A stretch of 64,000 bases of DNA from Gliomastix tumulicola (taxonomy: Eukaryota > Ascomycota > Sordariomycetes > Hypocreales > Bionectriaceae), in NCBI GenBank assembly GCA_001599755.1, contig BCHX01000007.1:2356001-2420000 (forward strand). The letters run 5' to 3'. Shown piece after piece: positions 36,436-45,983 of this stretch (positions are counted from its first letter, which is position 1; every line of letters begins with the position of its first letter). The translations under genes and the position numbers were made by a program. A model generated the notes under the pieces. It did no database searches, had not been told where the DNA came from, and saw only the letters and a list, made by a program, of their open reading frames with translations.

Positions 36436-38007
36436 ATGATCTCCCACGCTCTCGATCCGGCAAAGCTGCAACAGGCACTGGCAGACTTTGGCTACGCTCG
36501 AGCAGCCCTGGCCTTCCTGCTTCTCCTACTTGGCTGGCATATCATCTACCACCTGTTCCTGTCCCCTCTGCGCAAAATCCCGGGACATACACTTTCACGG
36601 CTCACCGGTGCCTATTCTATCATCAAAAGAATCGTCGCCCAAGGAGCAAAGTCAGTCAGGGCAGACTACGAGACGTTCGGCGACATCTACGTCAACAAGC
36701 CCAATGGAGTCAGCATCAGTAATCCCAAGGACATCAAGGTCGTGCTCACGTCGTATGACTTCCGCAAGACTGATGTCTACGCAATGCTGGATATCAAGGG
36801 CCGCGCCAGCATCTTCACCACCCGAGACGCTGCTCAGGCTAGCCAGCGGCGTCGGCAGATGGGACCATACCTCACCCATGGCTACTTGGGCCGAATGGAA
36901 GGCTTGATTCTCGAACATAGCATCCTGTCAATCAAACGGAAGTGGGATCGCTTGATTGGAGAGGCCGGAGGAAAATCCATCACTGTCAATTTCCGCAACG
37001 ATACGCAGTACGCGACATTTGACACCATCGGTGCTTTGGGGTTTGGCAGGCGCTTCAATTCCTTGGCAAATGACGACCCGACCATTATCAGGTGGATTGA
37101 AGCTACAGGGTTTTATTTGGGAATGACGAAGAACCTGCCGTTCCTGAAGCTATACCCGTTTTCCAAGCTGCTGGAACGCAAGAAGAATATGTTTGAGAGT
37201 TTCGTCGCCTACAGCGAGGAATCCGTCGAGAAGAGAAGGGAGCTGCTGGATGACAGTTCTAAAACGGACAAGCCCACCGACTTGCTCCAAGCATTTATCG
37301 AAGCCGAAGACCCCGAGTCTGAGAAGGCTCGGATGACCCCTCACGAAGTTGCTACGGAGAGCATCGCCATGCAGCTGGCAGGGAGCGAATCGACGTCGTT
37401 TGTCACCTCCTGGGTCATACATCTCCTTACGCTGTACCCTCAGCACCTTCGACGCTGTGTGGAGGAGGTTAGAGAGCAATTCTCCCTAGATCACCTCGTC
37501 AACTTTGACGATTGCCGCAAGAGCCTGCCATTCCTGGAGGCTTGCATCTACGAGACTCTTCGCTACTCGCCCATCACATCAGGATTCATGCCACGGGTCA
37601 ATAACGCCACCGGCATCACGATCCGCTCCCACTACATTCCTCCAGGCACAGAGGTTGCCATCAACCTACATGGAGCGCACGTGAACAAGGATGTGTGGGA
37701 GGATCCTTACGCCTTTGACCCGTCCCGATTTCTCGAGAATGACGAGGCCAAGCGGAACGTCTTCGCATTTTCTTACGGCCACCGGAACTGCATTGGGAGA
37801 AACTTGGCGTGGGTCGAGATGATGGTCATTCTGTCCAACATTTTGAAAGACTACGATATTGCCCTGCCACTGGACAGTGTATGCGGGCCGCATAATGTGG
37901 ATAGTGAGGGCCGGCCCAAGATCATGCCGACGCGCAGTACACTCTTCACGACACCGAAATATCCGGAGCGAGATTGCCGACTTGTTGTCACCAAGCGTGT
38001 GTTGTAA
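36436..38007 (+). CDS. Cytochrome P450, helvolic acid type (HelB2-like)
   Basis: This is a 523-residue microsomal P450. It has an N-terminal anchor around residues 17-40, the hinge SPLRKIPGH, an I-helix AGSESTS, ExxR as ETLR, and heme loop FSYGHRNCIGRN with Cys452. The C-terminus ends PERDCRLVVTKRVL, like its sisters. The frame is open 36 codons further upstream (36,328), but ATG at 36,436 (TCATCATGATC) gives the length of the third P450 and leaves the anchor at the N-terminus. The next gene is the short-chain dehydrogenase. The order P450, SDR, P450, acyltransferase matches helB2-helC-helB3-helD1 in Aspergillus fumigatus as I recall it, so it is assigned as HelB2, associated with C-16 oxidation. 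The reaction is inference; the family is clear. Confidence 0.85.
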   Translation: MISHALDPAKLQQALADFGYARAALAFLLLLLGWHIIYHLFLSPLRKIPGHTLSRLTGAYSIIKRIVAQGAKSVRADYETFGDIYVNKPNGVSISNPKDIKVVLTSYDFRKTDVYAMLDIKGRASIFTTRDAAQASQRRRQMGPYLTHGYLGRMEGLILEHSILSIKRKWDRLIGEAGGKSITVNFRNDTQYATFDTIGALGFGRRFNSLANDDPTIIRWIEATGFYLGMTKNLPFLKLYPFSKLLERKKNMFESFVAYSEESVEKRRELLDDSSKTDKPTDLLQAFIEAEDPESEKARMTPHEVATESIAMQLAGSESTSFVTSWVIHLLTLYPQHLRRCVEEVREQFSLDHLVNFDDCRKSLPFLEACIYETLRYSPITSGFMPRVNNATGITIRSHYIPPGTEVAINLHGAHVNKDVWEDPYAFDPSRFLENDEAKRNVFAFSYGHRNCIGRNLAWVEMMVILSNILKDYDIALPLDSVCGPHNVDSEGRPKIMPTRSTLFTTPKYPERDCRLVVTKRVL

Positions 38008-39002
38008 AATGGGCTTAAGGGCGAAGTAGATCAAAGCAGAAACTGCATAAGAGTACATATCCTAATGGACAGATCAGACGGTCTCTGGATGACTCAACGA
38101 GAGAATTTTCATATTATCGAGAGCATGGACCACTTAACGCCTCATTCCAATTATTGAGCCCTGAAGAGTAAGGTGTGAACGGCTTTGTGTGCCATGTAGT
38201 GGTCTGTCCAAGTACCCAGTGTTTCTTCCCCAAATTCCAACCTTGAGGGATGAATAGTAATCATTAATTAATATGAGATGTCAAGACCAACGTCAGCGGG
38301 TGAACGTCGACCCGAGGAGCGCGGCCAGGGCAAAAGTCTTCGGATTGATGACGTTGACGCACTTGCAGATGACATCCGCGCACCGACAATGGGAGGTCTA
38401 CGAGCCGAGGTGTCAGAGTTGAAAGCCTGTAATCATATCCTTGTTGATCAATATTCACGCACTGAAGCAAGCCATGCATACACGCGGTTCTGGTTTCGGC
38501 CAGATGGGCAGGCCGTCGCTATCGCTCAGCCATGGATCGGGTCTTCGGCTCTGATGATATCAAAGATGTTACAGTGAGCATCCATCGGAGGAATTCAGCC
38601 GGAGGCGTGAATCCACTGCCCCTGCGGCTGGCGCTTGACATGACGCTAAAGAAACCCCTTGACCTCCTCCCCAGCTCGGGTGCCGATCCGCGTCGCGGAT
38701 CATCGCGTAGCAGCTCCACTGGCGGACAGATTTCAGCCCGTGCTGATTTTGCTTCGGAGTAAGGGAACTTTGCGGAAATGGTTGCTAGAGACACACCTGT
38801 AGATACGAGAGCTTGCTTGAGGAGGCCCTCGGGCGTAGCTAGACATCAGACACTTGAATTTACAGGGGAGGAAGAGGTCTTTTTTATTTTTTAATTTTTT
38901 TTTAAGTGTGTACTGGATGTGGTCAGATTCTTACGGTACTGTGTCTACCAATCCTCTATTCTCACATACCATCATTTGTTTCACCGCGAAGACCAGCACA
39001 AC
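38008..39002. other. Intergenic gap within the cluster
   Basis: About 1 kb without a supported gene, unusually long for two co-oriented cluster genes. A T-rich run (about 38,879-38,905) lies about 100 bp before the SDR start and may be promoter sequence. Overlapping plus- and minus-strand frames of 75-100 codons around 38,280-38,790 lack recognisable domains. Confidence 0.4.
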
Positions 39003-39815
39003 ATGCCTACCGCAGTAGCACCAAAAACTGCCATCGTCACCGGAGCAGCACAGGGATGTGGACTGGCGGTAGTCAAGCTGCTAGCTGCTCGCCAGTACAA
39101 CATCGTCCTGGCCGACATCAGCGTCGAGGCTGGTGAAGCCGCTGCTTCCCAGGTCAATGAAGACCATGGAAGCGGCACCGCCATATTTGTGCTGTGTGAT
39201 CTTTCCAAAACCGAGGACATCGACAATCTTATCGATACAGCGATTGAGACATACGGTGGCTTCTCGATCCTGGTTAACAACGCTGGCTTCCTCCGGGCAC
39301 CTTTCCTGGCAATTGATGCCGACGCCATCAAGGACACCATTTCCATCAATCTCACAGCCACCGTGTATGCGACACACCAAGCCATCAAGTACTGGAACGG
39401 CGAGGAAGCCGTGGGAAGGGCTGGCGACGGCCAGGTCATCAACGTGACGTCGTCTTCATCTTTCAAGACGTACGCCAGCATCGCTGCCTATGGAGCTGCA
39501 AAGGCCGGTGCCGCTCAGTTTACTTTCGCGTGCCGTTCGTTTGGCCCCAAGATCCGCGTCAATGCCGTGGCTCCGACAGCTATTGCCACGTCGTTCGATA
39601 AGGCAGCCGCCATGCGTGTCCAGACGGATAAGACAGGGCCGGGCTACACGCCCGAGGAGGAAATGCGCAACATGGGTCTGGCACGCCTCCAGCCGGAAGA
39701 TGTTGCTAGGACCGTACTGGAGTGCATTGACGACGATAAGAGGTATGGGAAGGTGGTGCATCTAGACGCTACGGAAGGTCAGACGATGCACGGTGGATTT
39801 TTGAATGAACAGTAG
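39003..39815 (+). CDS. Short-chain dehydrogenase (HelC-like)
   Basis: This is a 270-residue classical SDR. It has the cofactor motif TGAAQGCG near residues 13-20, an NNAG motif in the middle, and the catalytic YxxxK as YGAAK near 162-166, preceded by a Ser-rich stretch. The frame is open upstream to 38,919, but the Met at 39,003 (ACAACATGCC) sits directly before the beta-alpha-beta fold as in other SDRs. In the helvolic acid pathway HelC oxidises the 3-hydroxyl and promotes loss of the C-4 carboxyl made by HelB1, giving the 3-keto, C-4 demethylated intermediate. It ends 99 bp from the convergent third P450, so the two share a terminator region. Confidence 0.88.
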   Translation: MPTAVAPKTAIVTGAAQGCGLAVVKLLAARQYNIVLADISVEAGEAAASQVNEDHGSGTAIFVLCDLSKTEDIDNLIDTAIETYGGFSILVNNAGFLRAPFLAIDADAIKDTISINLTATVYATHQAIKYWNGEEAVGRAGDGQVINVTSSSSFKTYASIAAYGAAKAGAAQFTFACRSFGPKIRVNAVAPTAIATSFDKAAAMRVQTDKTGPGYTPEEEMRNMGLARLQPEDVARTVLECIDDDKRYGKVVHLDATEGQTMHGGFLNEQ

Positions 39816-39914
39816 CTATTCACTACTACTTTGGAAATCTAGAATACCGCAAGCGCTATATGAGTATATATACTTTCAAAGTGACTTGGTAGATGCATTG
39901 ATTTGATAATTGCC

Positions 39915-41489
39915 CTAAAGCACCCGGCGAGAAAGTCTCAGGCGGCAGTCTCGGTCAGGATGTGTTGGTGCGAACACAATATGACATTGAGATGGCAACA
40001 CGTAAGGCGAGCCATTTTCGTCCTTGTTCTCAGGCCCGAACAAACTATCATCCGGTAGTGAGATCTCATAGTCCTTGAGCAAATTCGCCAGAATCGTCAT
40101 GACTTCCATCCACGCGAGATTCCGGCCAACACAACTGCGCGGCCCGTACGAGAAGGCAAAGATATTCTTCTTCGCCTCCTCATCACCCATGAACCTGTCA
40201 GGGATAAACTTCTCAGGCTTCTCCCAGAAGTCAGGCCGATTATTCAAAGCGAGGAGATTGAACGCGATAGTTGTACCCGCTGGGATGTGATGGCCCTGAA
40301 GCTCGAAATCTCGTTGCGACTGGCGAGGCATGAACCCGGAGGTGATGGGGGCGAACCGGAAAACCTCGTAAACCAAAGACTCTAGAAACGGTAGAGCCTT
40401 TCTGCTGTCCGCGTAGGTGATAAGATGGCCAGGTTCAAACTGGGAGCGCACTTCTTCTGTAGCTCGACGCAACGCATCCGGATAGAGGCTCAGGAGATGT
40501 ATCGCCCAGGTCACAGAGGCTGATGTGGTCTCACTACCAGCAAGCTGCATGCCCACGCTCTCAGCCTGGACCTCAGTGGAAGTCATCTTGACCTTGGAGT
40601 CCGGGTCTTCGGCGTCGATGAACGCTTGGAGTAGATCCGCCGGCTTCTCTTGAATGTCACCAGCCTTCAAAGTTTCCTTTCTCTGGGTCACTGACTGCTC
40701 GCCATACCGCACAAAGTCGTGGTATTTGTTCAGCCATGATCGGACCAGAATGGACATCGGAAACGTCATAAGCGATTTGAAGTTAATGCTGATCCCGATA
40801 TAGACCGCCGTGGCCGAGATCCAGTCGACAATGTCTGCAGCATCTGAGGTGCGAGATGGATCGCGTCCAAAAGCCAACGCGGTCATGATGTTGAATGTCG
40901 CCAATTGGGTATCATTGCGGTAGTTGATCTCGATACCACTATCGTTGCCGGCCTCCTTCAGTTGCTTGTCCCAACTAGCCTCGAGAGCTTGGATTCCATG
41001 TTTGATAATCACGGACTCCATCCTTGCGAGGTACCCTTGACTATTCAAGAACGGACTGATCTGGCGGCGTCTCTTGCTTGCGAGTTGCGGATCAGAGAAG
41101 GTGACCAGATTCTTCATGACCGGATCCATCAAGTTCTTGTAGACGTTGATCTTGCACGAGTCAATGGCACCGAGTACAGCTCGGACGTCACTGGGATGAC
41201 TGATAGTGACCGTGTTTGGTTTGGACACGTAGATATCGCCATAGCGGTGAAAGTCGGCAAGAGTGGCCTTTGAAACCCTCTTGGGTAGTCTGTTGTAGAT
41301 TGCGCGGACAGACGTCAAGCGAGCCGTCAGTGGCCCGGGGATGTCGCGAAGTGGCGAGAGAAACAAAGCATTGGCAAGCTTCGAAGCCCCGATGAGAAGG
41401 ACGATACCAGCTACTGCCAGCATAGGGCTATGGAAAAGCCCCAGCAAGGTTCCTGCCTCGTGAAGGCATACGGCCATAAATGAACCCAT
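39915..41489 (-). CDS. Cytochrome P450, helvolic acid type (HelB3-like)
   Basis: This is a 524-residue microsomal P450. It has a hydrophobic N-terminal anchor (about 14-43), SPLRDIPGP hinge, I-helix AGSETTS, ExxR as EVFR, and heme loop FSYGPRSCVGRN with Cys453. It ends HPDRDCRLRLSRRVL, confirming paralogy with the other three. Start ATG at 41,489 has CACAATGGG context and needs no trimming. By gene order it corresponds to HelB3, linked to oxidation at C-6 and C-7 (6-hydroxy, 7-keto). The adjacent divergent acyltransferase would then acetylate the 6-hydroxyl. The regiochemistry is inferred from the characterised pathway, not from the sequence. Confidence 0.85.
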   Translation of the reverse strand: MGSFMAVCLHEAGTLLGLFHSPMLAVAGIVLLIGASKLANALFLSPLRDIPGPLTARLTSVRAIYNRLPKRVSKATLADFHRYGDIYVSKPNTVTISHPSDVRAVLGAIDSCKINVYKNLMDPVMKNLVTFSDPQLASKRRRQISPFLNSQGYLARMESVIIKHGIQALEASWDKQLKEAGNDSGIEINYRNDTQLATFNIMTALAFGRDPSRTSDAADIVDWISATAVYIGISINFKSLMTFPMSILVRSWLNKYHDFVRYGEQSVTQRKETLKAGDIQEKPADLLQAFIDAEDPDSKVKMTSTEVQAESVGMQLAGSETTSASVTWAIHLLSLYPDALRRATEEVRSQFEPGHLITYADSRKALPFLESLVYEVFRFAPITSGFMPRQSQRDFELQGHHIPAGTTIAFNLLALNNRPDFWEKPEKFIPDRFMGDEEAKKNIFAFSYGPRSCVGRNLAWMEVMTILANLLKDYEISLPDDSLFGPENKDENGSPYVLPSQCHIVFAPTHPDRDCRLRLSRRVL

Positions 41490-42193
41490 TGTGATGCTTT
41501 CAACGATTCAGAATCTAAGTGAGGCCGAGGTTTAGGGTATGCTTTGATTTGACCCGGAATGCAGACAATCAGAGTCTCGCGTCAGGACGAAGGGTCTTCA
41601 CGGCGCATGAGAGCCGGAGGGTCGCCGTCGGAAAATCTTGGATTGCTAATATTACTGATGATCGGTAGGAGGCTATCGGTACTTGTGTACAAGTTTGCCA
41701 CTCGAATGCCTCGCTGATGCACAGGATACACGCCCTAAGGATCAACACTGCTGATAAGCTAGACCGGGGCGGCAGCATTTGTCTATATACCCACCCCCCG
41801 CGTCTATCAAAGGGGGTGCAATGACTGGCAGATTGCTGACCCGCGCGTGTTTACGAGCGCCGAATCCACTATACGCCTCCCATGACTGTCACCAGATAGG
41901 CACGGACAAATCAGTATGCTGTCATTCGGCAATCGATTAGCTCGTATTATCGGGGGATGCAAAAAGGGTCTTCAGGACGAGCGCCCCCTTAGACGAGAGG
42001 GGAATAGATCCTGCGCACCACTATTAGCAAGTGTCAAGACCAAACCCAACACGTTTGATATTACCACCGACCACACAATGCTGGATCGCAACACCATGAG
42101 AGAGTCACTCTGGATGTTCACTTATTTCATGTGCTCAATCTGTCTCGCATTCTCAGCTAAAGCTCTTCTACTGTCCTCAGTTCGGTCAGCGAT
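41490..42193. promoter_or_regulatory. Divergent promoter of helB3 and helD1
   Basis: This 704 bp divergent intergenic region has a TATATA at about 41,783 next to a C-rich CCACCCCCCGCG. The proximal 100 bp before helD1 is pyrimidine-rich. No supported gene is present. Confidence 0.4.
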
Positions 42194-43576
42194 ATGGAGG
42201 ACTTCTTGCGGCAGCTGAAATCCCAAACCTACGAGTTATCACCACTCGACATCGTGCCGAGCCACCTGTACCTCACGAATGCCTTCTTCATTGCGAACAA
42301 CCACGGCGAAGACGGTGTCACAAGCTCTCTGTCTTCAGAGGTCCTCAAAGCGTCCTTTTACGATGCGCTGGGCAAATTCCCCATACTCGCTGGGAGATTG
42401 GAGCGCAGCAGGCTGAACCGCATGAGTATTGTGGTTGATCAAGATGACCCAAACCTGCCACAGTGGGAGGAGTCCCAAACCGACCGGACATTTGATGATC
42501 TGAGGCGGAACGACTTTCATCGCGACTTCTGGCCTAAGGGAATGGAAGTCACCGACCCATTGGTACATGGAGAGGTGATCAAATCCCCCAGGCTGGCTCG
42601 CGTTCATGTATGGAGATTTGCAGAACACACGGGCGTGGCCATTGTCATCGGGCTTGCACATAGCGTGTTCGATGCAAAGGGATGCACAATCTTCATCAAT
42701 CATTGGGCTGGTTGCTGCCGACAGAGAGCAGACCCCCAGGCTGATGTTTCATTGGCCTCTCCCGTGCTGGATCGAAGTGCTATGTACAGTTGTCTCCCAC
42801 CAAGCGTGCGAGTCGAGCCAGTGAGCAGAGTGCTCCTATGGCCCATTTCCGCCATCTTGACAGCAATCTTGGCCCTTGTGGGGTGGTACATTGGGAAGCG
42901 AACCACCACTGGGACCTCAGAAAGCCACCTCTTTCGCATATCAAGAGGCACTTTGGACCAGCTTCGAAAGGTTGAGGATGGTGCGAAGATCTCGGACAAT
43001 GATATCATCACCGCCGTGTTTACAATGCTCTACGCCCAATTGCGACAGGCCAACGACAGAAAACTGCCCAAAGAAATCAAGGCTATCGTTCCTTGCGACT
43101 TTCGCCATCGCCTGGGGGTGACGGAAAGCTTCACGGGGAGCTGTGCTGTTGGACTCTACGTGGCATTCCCTTCCACACTTCTGTTGCAGCCTATGTCGTC
43201 ATCCATGGCAGTTCGGTCGGCTGCCGCGATCTCGAGAAAAACAATAGACGAGACAGGGACTCTGGCTATCGAGAATCTTGTCAAGCGGGCCATGATGGCC
43301 ATCCGAATGGTCGGAGACAGGGCTCGGGTTCTGTACTCACTGATGGTGTGCCAGGCTTTCTCAAACCAGAGCCGGCTCCCGTTCTATGAGGTGGATTTTG
43401 GGAGCGGAGATCTCGAATTTGTGGTGCCAATGGCTTATTCCAAGAGTCTTTCTGTGGTTTTCCCAAGTCCGCCGCAGAGTAGCGATGTTTACGTCTACCT
43501 CACACTTGAGGTCAAGGACATGGAAGCAGCACTTATGAACAAAGACTTTCTAGAGATAGTAGATGTAGTGTACTGA
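42194..43576 (+). CDS. HxxxD acyltransferase (HelD1-like)
   Basis: This is a 460-residue member of the transferase family PF02458 (BAHD-like). The catalytic HxxxD motif is HSVFD at 156-160. The structural DFGWG motif is present only in altered form as DFGSG at 401-405, in YEVDFGSGDLEFVVP. A hydrophobic segment around residues 216-235 is unusual and could associate with membrane. It would transfer acetyl from acetyl-CoA to a hydroxyl of the fusidane. By position beside the third P450 it corresponds to HelD1, reported to act on the 6-hydroxyl. It is convergent with the flavoprotein gene, with only 47 bp between stops. Confidence 0.85.
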   Translation: MEDFLRQLKSQTYELSPLDIVPSHLYLTNAFFIANNHGEDGVTSSLSSEVLKASFYDALGKFPILAGRLERSRLNRMSIVVDQDDPNLPQWEESQTDRTFDDLRRNDFHRDFWPKGMEVTDPLVHGEVIKSPRLARVHVWRFAEHTGVAIVIGLAHSVFDAKGCTIFINHWAGCCRQRADPQADVSLASPVLDRSAMYSCLPPSVRVEPVSRVLLWPISAILTAILALVGWYIGKRTTTGTSESHLFRISRGTLDQLRKVEDGAKISDNDIITAVFTMLYAQLRQANDRKLPKEIKAIVPCDFRHRLGVTESFTGSCAVGLYVAFPSTLLLQPMSSSMAVRSAAAISRKTIDETGTLAIENLVKRAMMAIRMVGDRARVLYSLMVCQAFSNQSRLPFYEVDFGSGDLEFVVPMAYSKSLSVVFPSPPQSSDVYVYLTLEVKDMEAALMNKDFLEIVDVVY

Positions 43577-43623
43577 AAAATGAAATTGCTTGGCACATAT
43601 ACTGAAAAAAAATCAGGTATCAT

Positions 43624-45417
43624 TTACAGCCGGACAGACCCGACATCCTTCGTCTTTGCCGCACTCTCTGCCGCGATGTAGGCAAAGGTCAGGGCAGGAC
43701 CCAATGTCGAGCCTGCCCCTGGATATGTTCTTCCCATCACACTTGCAGAGGTGTTTCCGGCCGCGTACAGACCCGGAATAAATGAACCGTCTTCCTTGAT
43801 GACCCTTGCATGTTCGTCTGTCACAAGACCGCCCTTTGTGCCCAGATCGCCAGGTACGACAGGGACCGCATAGAAAGGGGCTCTCTTGATCGGGCCGAGA
43901 TTTGGGTTTGGGCCGACCTTGGGATCTCCAAAGTAGTTGTCGTAGGGGTTGTCACCTCGACCAAAGTCAATGTCCACACCATCAGCTGCCATGTCATTGA
44001 ACCTGGCGATAGTGTTCTGCAGGCCGGTGGCATCAACTCCGATGTTGCTTGCCAGCTCTTCGAGCGTCTCTGCCTTATGGATATATCCTGCCTTGAGCCC
44101 GACGACGGGCTGCTGGCGAGGCATCAAGGACCCAAGGGCGTATCTCCTCCGGTGATTCTCGTCGATGATTAGCCATGCGGGGATGGCACTAACTTCTTGA
44201 TTTCTCTTGTACTGCTTGTGCCCAGCATCAATGTAAGACTCGGCCTCATTCATGAACCGAGTGCCTGTTGAGTCTACAATGATGCTGAACGGCCTGGCAC
44301 GTTCCTGGAGAGAGAAGTAGTATTTCCCGACAACAGGGTCAAGGATACTTGGTCCCCACCAGGCCTCGTCCATGAGAGCTGTAGCCGCACCGAGCTTCAC
44401 ACCGGCTTGGATGGCATCGCCAGTGTCTCCCTCTGGAGTACTCGTCCACTCGATACTTGCTGGCTGAGGGCCAAACTGGCTTCGCATGCTCTGATTGTGT
44501 GCAAACCCTCCAGCACAGAGAAGAGTGCCGCCTTCAGCTCGAACAGTGTGCGTGCTGCCATCCTTTTGAACCTTTGCCCCGATCACTGACCCATCCGTAG
44601 CACTGATCAATTCAATCAGCGGCGAGTTGCGCCAGACCGGGATGCCGGCTTCTTTGCATAGGTAGAGAAGCTGCGAAATGAGCGACTGGCCCATCGTAGA
44701 GGGGTGCTGACCTCGGGCAGCAGTCAACCAGATTCCGCGCAACATAACCCGGATTGCAGTCGAGAAGTCTCTCAGAGATGATCCAAGTCTTGTAAGACTG
44801 CTGACTTCATCCGTGAAAAGAGGCGGTGGCTGTCTGGGCCTTGCCCTGAGATGTCCTCGCCAATCCCCAAGCTTCTTCAGATCAAAGACATCCGGCTCGA
44901 CAGTGCGTCCCCATGTCTTGAATGCCCCGGGAGCCTTTGGATAGTAGTCGGGAACGCCCTTGCTGGGCCTCCAACGGAACCCCTTCTTGCTGAGGAAGTC
45001 GATCATGTCTGGGCCCTTGGTTAGGAACGCCAGCTTTCGCTCCCTCGATGATACAGGGCCAACATCTCCAATGACGCTCTCCATGTAGGTGAGTGCATCT
45101 TCAACGCTGTCTTTCACTCCTTCTTTTTGAACGTAAGAGTTGAGAGGGATCCAGAGACCAGCACCCGAGTACGCAGATGATCCGCCAATTTGGTCGTTCT
45201 TTTCGATGACCAATGGCTTGCGTCCGAGGGCCTGAGCACGCAGAGCAGCAGTGAGTCCTGCACCGCCGCCGCCAACGATGAGAAAGTCCACGTCGGTGTC
45301 GAAATGAACATCAGGACTTTTTGGGGTGTGAATATGACGGCGGCTTTGGATTGACGATCGTGCCAACGCCAGTGTTGACCGAGCACCCTGCCATGTCGAA
45401 CTTTGCCAGCGCTTCAT
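43624..45417 (-). CDS. 3-Ketosteroid-delta1-dehydrogenase-like flavoprotein (HelE)
   Basis: It introduces the C1-C2 double bond into the 3-keto A ring, the step that separates helvolic acid from its 1,2-dihydro precursors. The 597-residue protein has an N-terminal FAD fold (DFLIVGGGGAGLTAALRAQ, about 44-62) and an IEKNDQIGGSSAYSGAG segment. The C-terminal FAD and substrate segment is LYAAGNTSASVMGRTYPGAG, in which Tyr-Pro-Gly-Ala-Gly includes the Tyr and Gly used by bacterial KSTDs. The frame extends upstream to 45,561 (645 residues). The Met at 45,417 (before KRWQSSTW) keeps an Arg/Ser-rich leader ahead of the fold, and the true start is uncertain. It is convergent with helD1 and divergent from the second acyltransferase. 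Confidence 0.9.
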   Translation of the reverse strand: MKRWQSSTWQGARSTLALARSSIQSRRHIHTPKSPDVHFDTDVDFLIVGGGGAGLTAALRAQALGRKPLVIEKNDQIGGSSAYSGAGLWIPLNSYVQKEGVKDSVEDALTYMESVIGDVGPVSSRERKLAFLTKGPDMIDFLSKKGFRWRPSKGVPDYYPKAPGAFKTWGRTVEPDVFDLKKLGDWRGHLRARPRQPPPLFTDEVSSLTRLGSSLRDFSTAIRVMLRGIWLTAARGQHPSTMGQSLISQLLYLCKEAGIPVWRNSPLIELISATDGSVIGAKVQKDGSTHTVRAEGGTLLCAGGFAHNQSMRSQFGPQPASIEWTSTPEGDTGDAIQAGVKLGAATALMDEAWWGPSILDPVVGKYYFSLQERARPFSIIVDSTGTRFMNEAESYIDAGHKQYKRNQEVSAIPAWLIIDENHRRRYALGSLMPRQQPVVGLKAGYIHKAETLEELASNIGVDATGLQNTIARFNDMAADGVDIDFGRGDNPYDNYFGDPKVGPNPNLGPIKRAPFYAVPVVPGDLGTKGGLVTDEHARVIKEDGSFIPGLYAAGNTSASVMGRTYPGAGSTLGPALTFAYIAAESAAKTKDVGSVRL

Positions 45418-45983
45418 GGTTGCCACAATTCCCCTAAGACGCTTGATCACGAGACAAGAGGGTGCCTCCGGCAATGGCTGGCCAATTGTCTGTGGGCTTA
45501 GAGTCAAGTTGTCCTCGACAAGACGGGAAAATGGATGGAAAGGGGCTGCTAGCTTGAGCAATGCCGAGTAGCCGATGAGAAGCTCAGCTTCCCCAGCTTC
45601 AAACGGGACAGAGATATCGCCGACATCCCATTGGCCAAGATTCGTATTTCGTGTCGTGTGCTCACGTCTTCGGGCAAATACTGCATATTGTGGCGTTTTT
45701 ACACATACACCTGTTTTGCCGTCGTAGCCGGACCCATCTTGATGCTCCCATCACCCCCTTTGTCGGCGTTTCCACATGCTTACGGTCTTTAGTGCTGGCG
45801 ATCCCTAACCCACCCTTGTATTCGGCGACTTCAATCACCTCACTGTGGCCCAGCCCACTCTTGTGCAGCTCCAGGTCATGCCAGACCAAACGGCGGTCCC
45901 CGGCTCCTGATATGAGAGCACGAGAGCATGTAAGCTTCTCTATTAGCCTGTCCGACGGGAGACCAACTCTTCACGCGCGGAAA
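45418..45983. promoter_or_regulatory. Divergent promoter of helE and helD2
   Basis: 566 bp between the chosen starts. If the upstream helE start at 45,561 is used it shrinks to about 420 bp. Both flanking frames read into it without stops for part of its length, so starts here should be settled with transcript data. Confidence 0.4.

Noticed and set aside
38278..38794. Overlapping plus and minus frames in the helB2-helC gap
   Set aside because: No domain on either strand and no similarity to cluster genes; treated as intergenic.
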